In this document: in pieces, positions 7,857 to 14,977 of the stretch
Position numbering within the stretch: the stretch's first letter is position 1
Layout of the letters: each line of letters starts with the position of its first letter
NCBI GenBank assembly: GCA_964427535.1
Contig: CAYRVF010000118.1
Location: 1-15,840, forward strand
DNA length: 15,840 bases
Direction: 5' to 3'
DNA from: CAYRVF01 sp964427535
GTDB taxonomy: Bacteria > Chloroflexota > Ktedonobacteria > Ktedonobacterales > JADMIN01
Position numbers and translations under genes: made by a program
The notes under the pieces: model-generated
Told to the model about the DNA's origin: nothing
Seen by the model: the letters and a program-made list of their open reading frames with translations, nothing else
Database searches by the model: none

Positions 7857-7906
7857 AAGGTACGTTCCACTTCGCGCAACTAGTCTCCCGGGAAGGAGAT
7901 GCGAAG

Positions 7907-9223
7907 ATGAGATGTACAGCTGAGATAGACGAGACCAGCATCGGCCTCGGAGATGATATGCCCGCACAGCACGAACGCGACGTGTCGCTATTTCCAGATG
8001 GGCTCGGCGAGCGATTGCATGCCGCGCGGCCACGATTGCTGCGACTGGCGCGCAAGCTCGGGATTCCAGTGGACGTGGCCGAAGACATCGTGCAAGACAC
8101 GCTGCTCGCGGCGTGGCGTGGTTTCGCCTCGCTCCACACGCTCGACCGCTTCGACTCTTGGCTCAACTCGATTTGCCGGAACCAGTGCCGCATGTATCTA
8201 CGGTCAACACACACGTCAACGAGCCATGGGGGCCGGATCGTCGTGCGGTCGCTGGAGTCGGATGGGCGGGACGATGCGCTCGATGAGGCTGAGCTGCCGA
8301 GCTCGCACGTGCTTGACCCACTCGAAGAGTTGAGCCAGGGAGAACTGAGCGTGCTCGTCGACCGGGCGCTCGACTATCTGCCGTCGAACGCGCGCCTGGC
8401 CTTGCAGCGCCGCTATCTCGAGGAGCTGCCCGAGCGTGAGGCCGCCGCGTCACTTGGGGTCACTGTGCCGGTATTCGAGGCGCGCTTGCATCGTGCTCGT
8501 GCGGGACTGCGCAACGTACTGGCAGGACCACTGCGCAAGGATGCGCTCGACTTTGGGCTTATCGCGGATGACGACGACCTGGGAACCTGGCGCCACACCA
8601 GCATCTGGTGCAATGTCTGCGGTGTCAGGAAGCTCCTCGGCGCGTTTCTGCCGCTTGAGAGCGGCAAAGTTAGGTTCTGGCTTCGTTGCCCAGATTGCTC
8701 CGAGCGCTATGGATTCGACATTTATGGAAGCAAGGGCGATGTTGCGCTCGATGGTGTGCGTTCATTCCGTCCAGCATTGACCCGGATCATGCGAGTTGAT
8801 GCCGAGCGCACCCACCAGGTTCTTGAGACTGGCTGGGATACCTGTCCCCACTGTGGCGCGCCCGCTCGCTGCCGCGTGATCCGGCCCGATGATGAGCACT
8901 CAAGCCTGCCGGAAGGCTGCATGCACATGCACCGCCGATTCTGGCTCGTGACTGAGTGCCAGCGGCCTGGCTGTGCCACAGTCTATCCAAGAACGCTCGT
9001 CGAGCCGCTGATCTGGTTTCACCCGAAGGCCCAGCGGTTCATGGCTGAACATCCTCATTGGATCACTACACCGGATGAGGTTGTCGAGCGGCATGGGGTG
9101 CCGACGATCCGGTTCCGTCTCCTCGATGTACGGAGCAACGCGCAATTGATCATGTTCGCCGACATGCACACGATGCGCATTTTGGAATCCCACGCCGAGC
9201 CGCCTCCACTGGCGCTTGCCTGA
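7907..9223 (+). CDS. ECF-type sigma-70 family factor with a C-terminal cysteine-rich (zinc-ribbon-like) module
   Basis: A 438-residue protein about twice the size of a plain ECF sigma factor. Residues 38-103 form sigma region 2 (DVAEDIVQDTLLAAWRGF, then WLNSICRNQC), and 145-205 form region 4 with the helix-turn-helix YLPSNARLALQRRYLEELPEREAAASLG. A further 225 residues follow. They contain WCNVC (Cys235, Cys238) paired with LRCPDC (Cys261, Cys264), then TCPHC (Cys313, Cys316) with Cys351 and Cys356, a layout expected of two zinc-binding ribbons. No membrane segment and no anti-sigma gene are seen. The tail may sense a signal or contact polymerase or DNA (inference). From memory, similar tails occur in Chloroflexota sigma factors. 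AAGGAG lies 8 bases before the ATG. Base composition looks less GC-rich than deoB. Confidence 0.88.
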   Translation: MRCTAEIDETSIGLGDDMPAQHERDVSLFPDGLGERLHAARPRLLRLARKLGIPVDVAEDIVQDTLLAAWRGFASLHTLDRFDSWLNSICRNQCRMYLRSTHTSTSHGGRIVVRSLESDGRDDALDEAELPSSHVLDPLEELSQGELSVLVDRALDYLPSNARLALQRRYLEELPEREAAASLGVTVPVFEARLHRARAGLRNVLAGPLRKDALDFGLIADDDDLGTWRHTSIWCNVCGVRKLLGAFLPLESGKVRFWLRCPDCSERYGFDIYGSKGDVALDGVRSFRPALTRIMRVDAERTHQVLETGWDTCPHCGAPARCRVIRPDDEHSSLPEGCMHMHRRFWLVTECQRPGCATVYPRTLVEPLIWFHPKAQRFMAEHPHWITTPDEVVERHGVPTIRFRLLDVRSNAQLIMFADMHTMRILESHAEPPPLALA

Positions 9224-9353
9224 CGCACACCGACCTCCTCATCTCGCGTTTCCACACTCCGACACGCCTCTCGCCGGGGGATGTGCTCTCGCCGTGCGCC
9301 TCTCCAGCGCAGACGTCAGCGCATACCTCGTGTGCTCGAAGGGACACAGGACC

Positions 9354-9626
9354 ATGTTTGACATCGACATACGGCGCACCGTTGAGCTCGAACGGCGCCA
9401 GGAGTTGCTGAAAGAAGCGGAGCGAGACCGTCTCTTGGGTGAAACGCATCGCCAACATACGACGGCCACGGTGCGGGCTCGGCTTGGCGCGACTCTCATC
9501 CACATTGGGCAGCATATCAGCGGTAGCGCCCAGCCAGGGACGCCCGAGACGCAGCCTCGCGCTTCCTCACTCGTCCACACGACCGTAGAGAGTGTAGGGC
9601 CGTCATCTCATTCACACGCTTGCTAA
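9354..9626 (+). CDS. Small charged protein of unknown function
   Basis: A 90-residue open frame 130 bases behind the sigma factor gene on the same strand. The first half, FDIDIRRTVELERRQELLKEAE, is rich in Arg and Glu and should be a long amphipathic helix; it is followed by ATVRARLGATLIHIGQHISG, a second amphipathic helix too polar for a membrane span. The last 35 residues are low-complexity and probably disordered. I do not recognise a named family, though small proteins of this design recur in Chloroflexota as I recall. The ATG at 9354 has only a weak site (ACAGGA); the frame stays open upstream to 9216, where it overlaps the sigma gene. Could be spurious. Confidence 0.5.
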   Translation: MFDIDIRRTVELERRQELLKEAERDRLLGETHRQHTTATVRARLGATLIHIGQHISGSAQPGTPETQPRASSLVHTTVESVGPSSHSHAC

Positions 9627-9661
9627 CCACATGTCGCGTTTGGGACACGCACCTCATGCGC

Positions 9662-9684
9662 GCAGGTGGACCCAGGACACCTGC
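9662..9684. other. Stem-loop between the small protein and the membrane protein genes
   Basis: GCAGGTG (9662-9668) and CACCTGC (9678-9684) are perfect 7-bp arms around a 9-base loop, 36 bases past the preceding stop codon. It may act as a weak or Rho-assisted terminator; there is no T run. Confidence 0.3.
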
Positions 9685-9734
9685 CCAAGCGTGTTCCATC
9701 TTCTGCCGATGGAGCCACTTCGACGCGCTGCATA

Positions 9735-9763
9735 TTGCGGAGCACCCGTCCACGCGCTAGAGT
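9735..9763 (+). promoter_or_regulatory. Possible promoter of the small membrane protein gene
   Basis: TTGCGG (9735-9740) and TAGAGT (9758-9763) are separated by 17 bases and precede the GTG start by about 62 bases. Each hexamer matches consensus only in part. Confidence 0.35.
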
Positions 9764-9825
9764 AGACGCGAGGGCAACTGCCCGGCGACGCCTCATGGCC
9801 GTCGTCTACATGTGGAGGTCTTCTG

Positions 9826-10266
9826 GTGCTCGCAACTCTCATCAGCATACATGACGCGTTTTTCTGGGTCGTGCTCGTCGCCGGAGCGCTCACTCTGATC
9901 AGCGGCTTACTCGTGCTGCTGGCCAATCGCGGTGTGAAAGCGGCGGACGGCTCAGGCGCGGGGTCGGCGCTCGCCCCACAATCGGCGGCGATCAACCGCA
10001 TCTTCCGGGTGCTGCTGTGGATCACTGCGGCAGTTGGATTGATTCAAGCGATCTTCGGCGGACTGCTCTACGTGCAGGGGTGCCGGCCGGGCGAGCAGCT
10101 CCACTTCGTCTACGGAGGCATCGTGCTGCTGGCGATTCCCGTTGCCTTCGCGTACAGCGACCAGAAGAAGGTGCGCCGCGACATCATCATTATGACCATC
10201 GCCGCGGCGGCCATCGTCGGCGCCGCATTCCGGGCGTTCGCCACCGGCCCCGGCGTCTGCCACTAG
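9826..10266 (+). CDS. Small four-helix integral membrane protein of unknown function
   Basis: A 146-residue hydrophobic protein. Four likely membrane helices are at about 10-33 (FFWVVLVAGALTLISGLLVL), 59-84 (VLLWITAAVGLIQAIFGGLL), 92-110 (FVYGGIVLLAIPVAFAY) and 119-138 (IIIMTIAAAAIVGAAF). The loop after helix 1 is polar and Ala/Gly-rich, and the loop between helices 3 and 4 is basic (SDQKKVRRD), which suggests it faces the cytoplasm. The GTG start at 9826 is well supported by GGAGGT 6 bases upstream, while no ATG fits. I do not recognise a family and see no catalytic motif. It stands alone, 246 bases before the amidohydrolase gene. Confidence 0.8.
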   Translation: MLATLISIHDAFFWVVLVAGALTLISGLLVLLANRGVKAADGSGAGSALAPQSAAINRIFRVLLWITAAVGLIQAIFGGLLYVQGCRPGEQLHFVYGGIVLLAIPVAFAYSDQKKVRRDIIIMTIAAAAIVGAAFRAFATGPGVCH

Positions 10267-10358
10267 CCGCGCCTGCCCGGGTGTCCGGTGACCGCCTCAG
10301 ACCGCAACCAGCAGGTGCCCCCACCGCTGCCCCCTGGGCGTAAACCTCCATTAAGCGG

Positions 10359-10387
10359 CCCCTCCCCTCCAAGGGTAGGGGGAGAGG
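10359..10387. repeat. Second C/G-rich inverted repeat element
   Basis: CCCCTCCCCTCC (10359-10370) and GGGTAGGGGGAGAGG (10373-10387) form an imperfect stem with a very short loop. Composition and layout resemble the element behind dinB (5785-5814), so the two may belong to one dispersed family. It lies in the 246-base gap between the membrane protein and the amidohydrolase and argues against starting the latter at 10288. Confidence 0.45.
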
Positions 10388-10512
10388 TGCTGCGGGCGGC
10401 CAGACGCCGTCACCCTTGCGACTCCCCCACATGCGTCAGTACACTAATCGCACGGCTGGAGGTCCGCGTCAGAGTGACGCCGGGCGCGCTTCGGCTGGTA
10501 CGGAGGCTCGCG

Positions 10513-12147
10513 ATGCTACCTGTTCGGCGGCCGGTGCTGCTCGCGCTGAATGGCGATATCCACACGATGGACGACGCGCGTCCGCATGCCTCCGCGCTCG
10601 CCATCGACCGGGCATCGGGACGCATCCTCACGGTTGGCGAGAACGACGATGTGCGCGCGCTCGCCGGGCCGCTCACCGAGACCGTCGACTTGCGCGGCCG
10701 CACCGTCGTTCCTGGCTTCATCGACGCGCACACGCATCTGGTGGGCTACGCGCACGCCCGCATCGATGTGAATCTGCGTGGCGTCCGCTCGGAAGATGAG
10801 GCGGTCGAGCTCGTGCGCCAGCGGGCCGAGCACACGCCTCCCGGCGCCTGGATCATCGGCCACAGTTGGGACAAGAACGCCTGGCCGGGCGAGCGCTTCC
10901 CCACGAAGGCATCGCTCGACGCGGCCGTGCCGATGCATCCCGTCGCGCTATGGAGCTACGACTCGCACTCGATGTGGGTGAACTCCGAGGCGCTCTGGCG
11001 CGCGGGCATCAGCGCCGCGACCGAGGAGCCGGATGGTGGACGCATCGGGCGCGATGCCGACAGTGAACCGACCGGTATGCTCTTCGAGCCGGGCGCGACG
11101 AGCCTGGTGGATGCGGTGGTCAAACCACCCGACGAGCAGCTTGTGCTGGCCGAGCTGCGGCGTGTCTTCGCTGAGCTGCGTTCACGCGGCGTCACCGGCG
11201 TCCACAACATCGAGGATGACAATGGACTGCGCCTGATGCAGCAGCTCCACCGCGAGGGCGGGCTGGCGCCGCGCATACTGGTGTACATGTACCGCCGGTC
11301 GCTGCAGGACGCGATCCGCCTGGGTGTCGAGGCAGGTTTCGGCGACGACTACCTGCGGTTCGGTGGCATCAAGGTCTTTATGGATGGCGCGCTCGGCTCG
11401 CAGACCGCCGCGATGCTCGATCCCTATGAGGGTCAGCCTGACTATCGTGGCATCCTGACGACGAGCGATGTCGAGACGGAAGAGGTCGTACGCGCGGCCA
11501 CCGGTGGACGGCTCAACCTCGCAATCCACGCGATCGGCGACCGCGCGGTCCACGCCGCGCTCGACGGCATCGAGGCTGGGCTACGCGCGGCACAAGTCCG
11601 CGAACAGACCGAGGAACGCCCGGCACCGCGCATCCGGCTGGAACACGTTCAACTCGCCGCGCCGGAAGATATCGCGCGCATGGCACGCCTCGGCATCGTC
11701 GCCTCGGTGCAGCCCTTCCATGCCGTCGCCGACCGGCACACCGCCGAGCGCTACTGGGGCAGCCGCTACCGTCGATCGTACGCCTACCAGACGCTACGGC
11801 AGGCAGGCATTCCGTTGGCCCTCGGCTCGGATGTGCCAGTGGATACCGCCGACCCGCTGCGGATTCTGCACGCCGCCGTTACCCGGCGCAACGACCAGCA
11901 GCCGGACCTGCCGGGATGGGTGGCCGACCAGGCGCTGACACTCTCGCAGGCGCTGTGGGGCTACACTGTCGGCGCGGCTTACGCGGGCGGCCAGGAGGAT
12001 TCGCAAGGCTCGCTCGCGCCCGGCAAGCTCGCCGATTTCGTCGTGCTGGCCGAAGACCCGTTCCGCATCCCGGCGGATCAACTCGCGGGGGCGCAGGTCG
12101 TGGCCACCGTCGTCGGCGGCGACATCGTGCATGGCACGCTGGAGTGA
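10513..12147 (+). CDS. Amidohydrolase family 3 protein (YtcJ-like)
   Basis: A 544-residue metal-dependent hydrolase of the amidohydrolase superfamily. The family signature FIDAHTHL gives the metal ligands His73 and His75. The later ligands are visible as GGIKVFMDGALGSQ (Lys287), LAIHAIGDRAVHAAL (His339), IRLEHVQLA (His378) and LGSDVPVD (Asp440). A C-terminal SQGSLAPGKLADFVVL closes the small beta-sandwich domain, as in other amidohydrolases. YtcJ-like enzymes mostly have unknown substrates, with hydrolysis of amide or imide bonds expected; cytoplasmic. The ATG at 10513 is chosen because GGAGG lies 6 bases upstream and the protein begins there with the domain's first strand; the open frame extends back to 10288 but covers a repeat and a proline-rich stretch. 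Followed after 5 bases by the dehydrogenase gene, probably one operon. Confidence 0.92.
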   Translation: MLPVRRPVLLALNGDIHTMDDARPHASALAIDRASGRILTVGENDDVRALAGPLTETVDLRGRTVVPGFIDAHTHLVGYAHARIDVNLRGVRSEDEAVELVRQRAEHTPPGAWIIGHSWDKNAWPGERFPTKASLDAAVPMHPVALWSYDSHSMWVNSEALWRAGISAATEEPDGGRIGRDADSEPTGMLFEPGATSLVDAVVKPPDEQLVLAELRRVFAELRSRGVTGVHNIEDDNGLRLMQQLHREGGLAPRILVYMYRRSLQDAIRLGVEAGFGDDYLRFGGIKVFMDGALGSQTAAMLDPYEGQPDYRGILTTSDVETEEVVRAATGGRLNLAIHAIGDRAVHAALDGIEAGLRAAQVREQTEERPAPRIRLEHVQLAAPEDIARMARLGIVASVQPFHAVADRHTAERYWGSRYRRSYAYQTLRQAGIPLALGSDVPVDTADPLRILHAAVTRRNDQQPDLPGWVADQALTLSQALWGYTVGAAYAGGQEDSQGSLAPGKLADFVVLAEDPFRIPADQLAGAQVVATVVGGDIVHGTLE

Positions 12148-12152
12148 GAGCC

Positions 12153-12950
12153 ATGCAGCCGCTTGACATCCTGCGTCCGCTGCCGCTCGCGGGGCGTGTG
12201 GCGCTCGTCACCGGCGTCAGCCGTCGCATCGGCATCGGGTATGCCGTCTCGCGTAGACTGCTGGAGATGGGCGCCGACCTCTTCATCCAGTCGTGGACAC
12301 CGCACGACGCGGCCCAACCGTGGGGCGCTGACCCTGAAGGCATCGCCGTGGTGCTGTCCGAGCTACGTGCCAGCGGACGCCGCGTAGAGCATCTGGAGGC
12401 TGACTTCCTCGACGCCGATGCGCCTGCGCGGGTGGTCGACGCCGCCTACGCCGCCTTCGGCAACGTCGATATCCTCGTCGCCAATCATGCGCGCAGCGGG
12501 CATGGCACGTTGGAGGAGCTGACCGCCGCGGAGATCGACGCCATGATGGCCGTCAACGTCCGCGCGACACTGCTGCTGGTGAAGGAGTGGGCCGCACGCC
12601 ACGACGACCGCCGCCCAGGTGGACGGGTTGTGCTGATGACCTCTGGCCAGCATCGGGCGCCGATGCCCGGCGAGCTGGCCTACGCGGCGTCCAAGGGCGC
12701 GCTGGCGCAGCTCACCGCCAGCCTTGCCGCGCATTTGGCGAGCCGTGAGATCACCGTCAACACCGTGAACCCAGGCCCGACCGATACCGGCTATGCGACA
12801 CCGGAGCTCTATCAGTCCGTCGCGTCGCGGCATCCACGGGGTCGCTGGGGCGAGCCAGACGACGCCGCACGCCTGATCGCATGGCTCGCGACCGACGACG
12901 CCCGCTGGATCACCGGCCAGGTGCTCAACTCTGAGGGCGGATGGAGATAG
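12153..12950 (+). CDS. Short-chain dehydrogenase/reductase (SDR family)
   Basis: A 265-residue classical SDR, a NAD(P)-dependent oxidoreductase with a single Rossmann domain. The nucleotide-binding glycine motif is TGVSRRIGIG at 20-29. The strand-4 motif, usually NNAG, reads NHAR at 111-114. The catalytic residues are Ser164 (MTSGQH), Tyr177 and Lys181 (AYAASKG), and VNTVNPGPTDTGY matches the PG motif. A C-terminal WITGQVLNSEGGW is typical of 3-oxoacyl reductase-like members. Substrate is unknown. The loop after strand 1 is longer than usual (SWTPHDAAQPWGADPEG), as in some sugar or ketone reductases of Gram-positive bacteria. The ATG is 5 bases after the amidohydrolase stop, with GGAG about 8 bases upstream inside that gene, so translation is likely coupled. 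Confidence 0.93.
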   Translation: MQPLDILRPLPLAGRVALVTGVSRRIGIGYAVSRRLLEMGADLFIQSWTPHDAAQPWGADPEGIAVVLSELRASGRRVEHLEADFLDADAPARVVDAAYAAFGNVDILVANHARSGHGTLEELTAAEIDAMMAVNVRATLLLVKEWAARHDDRRPGGRVVLMTSGQHRAPMPGELAYAASKGALAQLTASLAAHLASREITVNTVNPGPTDTGYATPELYQSVASRHPRGRWGEPDDAARLIAWLATDDARWITGQVLNSEGGWR

Positions 12951-13018
12951 TCTTGAGTTCGCCGTGAAGCGCATGGCCTCGTTTCACCGCTTTGTAGGCA
13001 GCAGCCGCCGTCTTCCTG

Positions 13019-13024
13019 TACAAT
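13019..13024 (+). promoter_or_regulatory. -10-like box before the EamA transporter gene
   Basis: TACAAT lies 59 bases before the ATG at 13083. Since it overlaps an earlier in-frame ATG at 13023, that ATG is unlikely to be the start if the promoter is real. No convincing -35 box at 16-18 bases. Confidence 0.4.
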
Positions 13025-13082
13025 GACCGAGTGCGCCCGCTGTTCTTGGGCGCGACTGGGCGACACGGGAGGCGACGGCGGC

Positions 13083-14084
13083 ATGGCGACATCGGTAGGC
13101 GGCAAGGCGGTCAAGGGAGCGGGAGGCGCGTCCGGGAGGATGTCGCAGCAGGCGGCGTTCGGGCTGCTGGTGCTGACGAACGTCCTCTGGGCAGGCACCT
13201 ACACGGCGGGGAAGATTGCGCTCGGCGAGCTGAACCCCGTCGAGCTGAACGCGCTGCGCTTCACGCTCGCGACGCTGCTGCTCTCGCCGGTGCTGATTCG
13301 TCACTGGCGCGACGTCCCGCTCAACCGTCGCACATTGTTGATGCTGGGCGAGCTGGTGCTTCTGGGCTTCGTGCTCAACAAAGCCTTCGAGTATTTCGGC
13401 CTGCAGCTCTCCACCGCTTCGGACGTGGCGCTGCTGATATCCACCGAGTCGCTGTTCACCGCGCTGCTCTCGTGGACACTGCTCGGCGAGCGCGTGACGA
13501 AGGGCGGCGTAGCGGCGCTGCTCGTCGGGCTGGTCGGCGTGTATCTCGTGGTCGAGCGCGGCGTGGTGCCGAACCTGGGCGGGTCCGCTGGATCGACGCG
13601 CGTGATCGGCGACCTGCTGGTGATCCTCTCGCTGCTGCTGGAGTCCGGCTACACCGTGCGTGGGAAGCCCGCGCTGGCCCAGCTTCCGCCGCTGCTCTTC
13701 ACCGCCACGACGATCGCTGGTAGCCTCTTCGTCTGGATTCCGGCGGGCGCCGTCGCCGTCGCTCACAGCGGCCTGCCGCATCTGACGCTCGGTGGATTTC
13801 TCGCGGTACTCTATATGGCGGCTATCGCAACGGTGTTGGGCTACTGGCTCTGGTTCCGCTGCCTGAACGTGCTCGACGCCTCGGCCGCGGCGCCGTCGCT
13901 GTTCATCCAGCCGCTATGTGGGGCGGCGCTGGCGATCTGGCTGCTGCACGATTCGCTCACCTGGGCCACGATCGTCGGTGGTGTGCTGATTCTCGCGAGC
14001 CTGCTGCTGGTGGTGCGGAGCAGCACGCGGAAGCCGGGCGATGCCGCCGAAGGACTGCCCGAGATCGTCGAGCCAGTGCCGTGA
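13083..14084 (+). CDS. EamA/DMT-family transporter
   Basis: A 333-residue drug/metabolite-transporter-type permease with two EamA repeats, roughly 24-156 and 176-311, and about ten membrane helices. The first repeat begins FGLLVLTNVLWAGTYTAGKIAL and shows the usual helix-end motif LLGERVT at 133-139; the second has WLLHDSLTW in the same place, with Asp for Glu. Such proteins export or exchange small metabolites such as amino acids or nucleosides; the cargo is not predictable. The ATG at 13083 has GGGAGG 10 bases upstream; the ATG at 13140 directly abuts a GGGAGG and is less likely. The N-terminal 20 residues are Gly-rich and not membrane-spanning, and the tail is acidic. Probably cotranscribed with the DUF503 gene behind it. 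Confidence 0.92.
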   Translation: MATSVGGKAVKGAGGASGRMSQQAAFGLLVLTNVLWAGTYTAGKIALGELNPVELNALRFTLATLLLSPVLIRHWRDVPLNRRTLLMLGELVLLGFVLNKAFEYFGLQLSTASDVALLISTESLFTALLSWTLLGERVTKGGVAALLVGLVGVYLVVERGVVPNLGGSAGSTRVIGDLLVILSLLLESGYTVRGKPALAQLPPLLFTATTIAGSLFVWIPAGAVAVAHSGLPHLTLGGFLAVLYMAAIATVLGYWLWFRCLNVLDASAAAPSLFIQPLCGAALAIWLLHDSLTWATIVGGVLILASLLLVVRSSTRKPGDAAEGLPEIVEPVP

Positions 14085-14113
14085 GTATTTGTGTTTCACA
14101 CACGAGGTGACCT

Positions 14114-14404
14114 ATGTTCGTAGGCGCATGCCAGATCACGTTGCACATCGCGACGAGCGCGTCACTGAAAGACAAGCGCCAGGTCGTCCGCTCGGTGCTG
14201 CAGCGGCTACGCAACCAATTCGACGTTGCCGCCGCAGAGGTCGATACGCAGGATACCTGGCAGATTGCGACGATTGGCATCTCGTGCGTGAGCAACGACG
14301 CCCAGCACGCGCAGAATATCCTCGATAAGGCCGTGCGCTACGTCGAGGAGTCGCGGCCCGACGTCGCCGTGACCGAGGCCGAGTCTGACGTGATGCCGTT
14401 CTGA
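14114..14404 (+). CDS. DUF503 family protein (YlxP-like)
   Basis: A 96-residue protein with a ferredoxin-like fold expected from its family. The pattern MFVGACQITLHIATSASLKDKRQVVRS in the first 27 residues and the later TWQIATIGISCVSND strand are typical of DUF503. The family is often found beside rbfA, nusA and infB and is suspected to act in RNA or ribosome-related processes, but its role is not settled. Here those neighbours are absent and it follows the EamA gene by 29 bases. GAGGTGA lies just before the ATG at 14114. Full length for the family. Confidence 0.9.
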   Translation: MFVGACQITLHIATSASLKDKRQVVRSVLQRLRNQFDVAAAEVDTQDTWQIATIGISCVSNDAQHAQNILDKAVRYVEESRPDVAVTEAESDVMPF

Positions 14405-14419
14405 TGCACATAGGTGCCG

Positions 14420-14461
14420 AGTAGTAGGGGTGACACATGATGGCTGCCAGCCCCAACTACT
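14420..14461. terminator. Possible bidirectional terminator between convergent genes
   Basis: AGTAGTAGGGG (14420-14430) and CCCCAACTACT (14451-14461) are complementary but for one A-A mismatch, with a 20-base loop that itself holds a small GGCT/AGCC hairpin. The stem sits between the stop codons of the DUF503 gene and the convergent small gene. A T run is missing, so termination efficiency is uncertain. Confidence 0.45.
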
Positions 14462-14485
14462 CTTTGAGAGCTCCCTTGGGAACGA

Positions 14486-14878
14486 TTAGCGTATGTGCGC
14501 TTGCCAGATGCGCCACAATGTCTCGGCGAGCGCATCATAGCCGTCACTTGAGCCATAGAGGTTTGGCTCAATCTCCTCTGAGAACTCGATCTCGTGTCCA
14601 TCTTCTGCAACGGACCCGAACCACAGAATGAACTCATCGTGGATGATGCGTCGCAACTCCTTGACACTTCGGGCTTCAGGGAGCCGCGCCTGAATCGTGG
14701 TCTGCTCACCGTCATACTCGTCGTCGGGCGCACCCATTGTGATGAGGCCCACCGGGTCGCACGCGACGAATGCCTCATGTACGTCCTCCCACAGACCGGG
14801 GAAGTCGATCCTCATTTGTTCGCATTCCCCTCTCCGCCGCTCATAAAGCGCATCAAACTCGCTGCTCTTCATATTCAT
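14486..14878 (-). CDS. Small acidic protein, possibly DUF1871-related
   Basis: A 130-residue acidic cytoplasmic protein without signal peptide or membrane segment. The pattern ACDPVGLITMGAPDDEYDGEQ followed by helices and a C-terminal YDALAETLWRIWQAHIR recalls DUF1871-type proteins (DPxGL...DEYD), but the match is from memory and partial. Similar proteins occur as immunity-like or orphan genes; no toxin is seen next to it. Two starts are close together: ATG 14878 (GAGAGGAG about 3 bases upstream) and ATG 14872 (9 bases); the first is given, the second is equally likely. Same strand as rho and 99 bases downstream of it. Codon use looks less GC-biased than rho. Confidence 0.75.
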   Translation of the reverse strand: MNMKSSEFDALYERRRGECEQMRIDFPGLWEDVHEAFVACDPVGLITMGAPDDEYDGEQTTIQARLPEARSVKELRRIIHDEFILWFGSVAEDGHEIEFSEEIEPNLYGSSDGYDALAETLWRIWQAHIR

Positions 14879-14977
14879 GTTCTCCTCTCTCAGCGTGAAC
14901 TGGCGCGGCCGCACTACGCCGGGGTACGGCTGCGCTGGCGCCGAGATGCAAAGGAGAGAGAGGAGCTGGCGCTTCGG

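Noticed and set aside
7115..7858. Plus-strand open frame of 247 codons opposite deoB
   Set aside because: Antisense to a conserved enzyme, with the D/E/A/R/V composition of a codon-phase shadow, and it runs through the tandem repeat.
10288..10512. 75-codon N-terminal extension of the amidohydrolase
   Set aside because: Proline- and arginine-rich, covers the C/G-rich repeat, has no ribosome site at 10288, while GGAGG precedes the ATG at 10513 where the domain begins.
11916..12152. N-terminal extension of the SDR frame into the amidohydrolase gene
   Set aside because: It overlaps the conserved C-terminal end of the amidohydrolase in another frame; the SDR fold begins shortly after the ATG at 12153.
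12984..13781. Minus-strand open frame of 265 codons opposite the EamA gene
   Set aside because: Its Gln/Arg/His-rich sequence is the typical reverse complement of a Leu-rich membrane protein.
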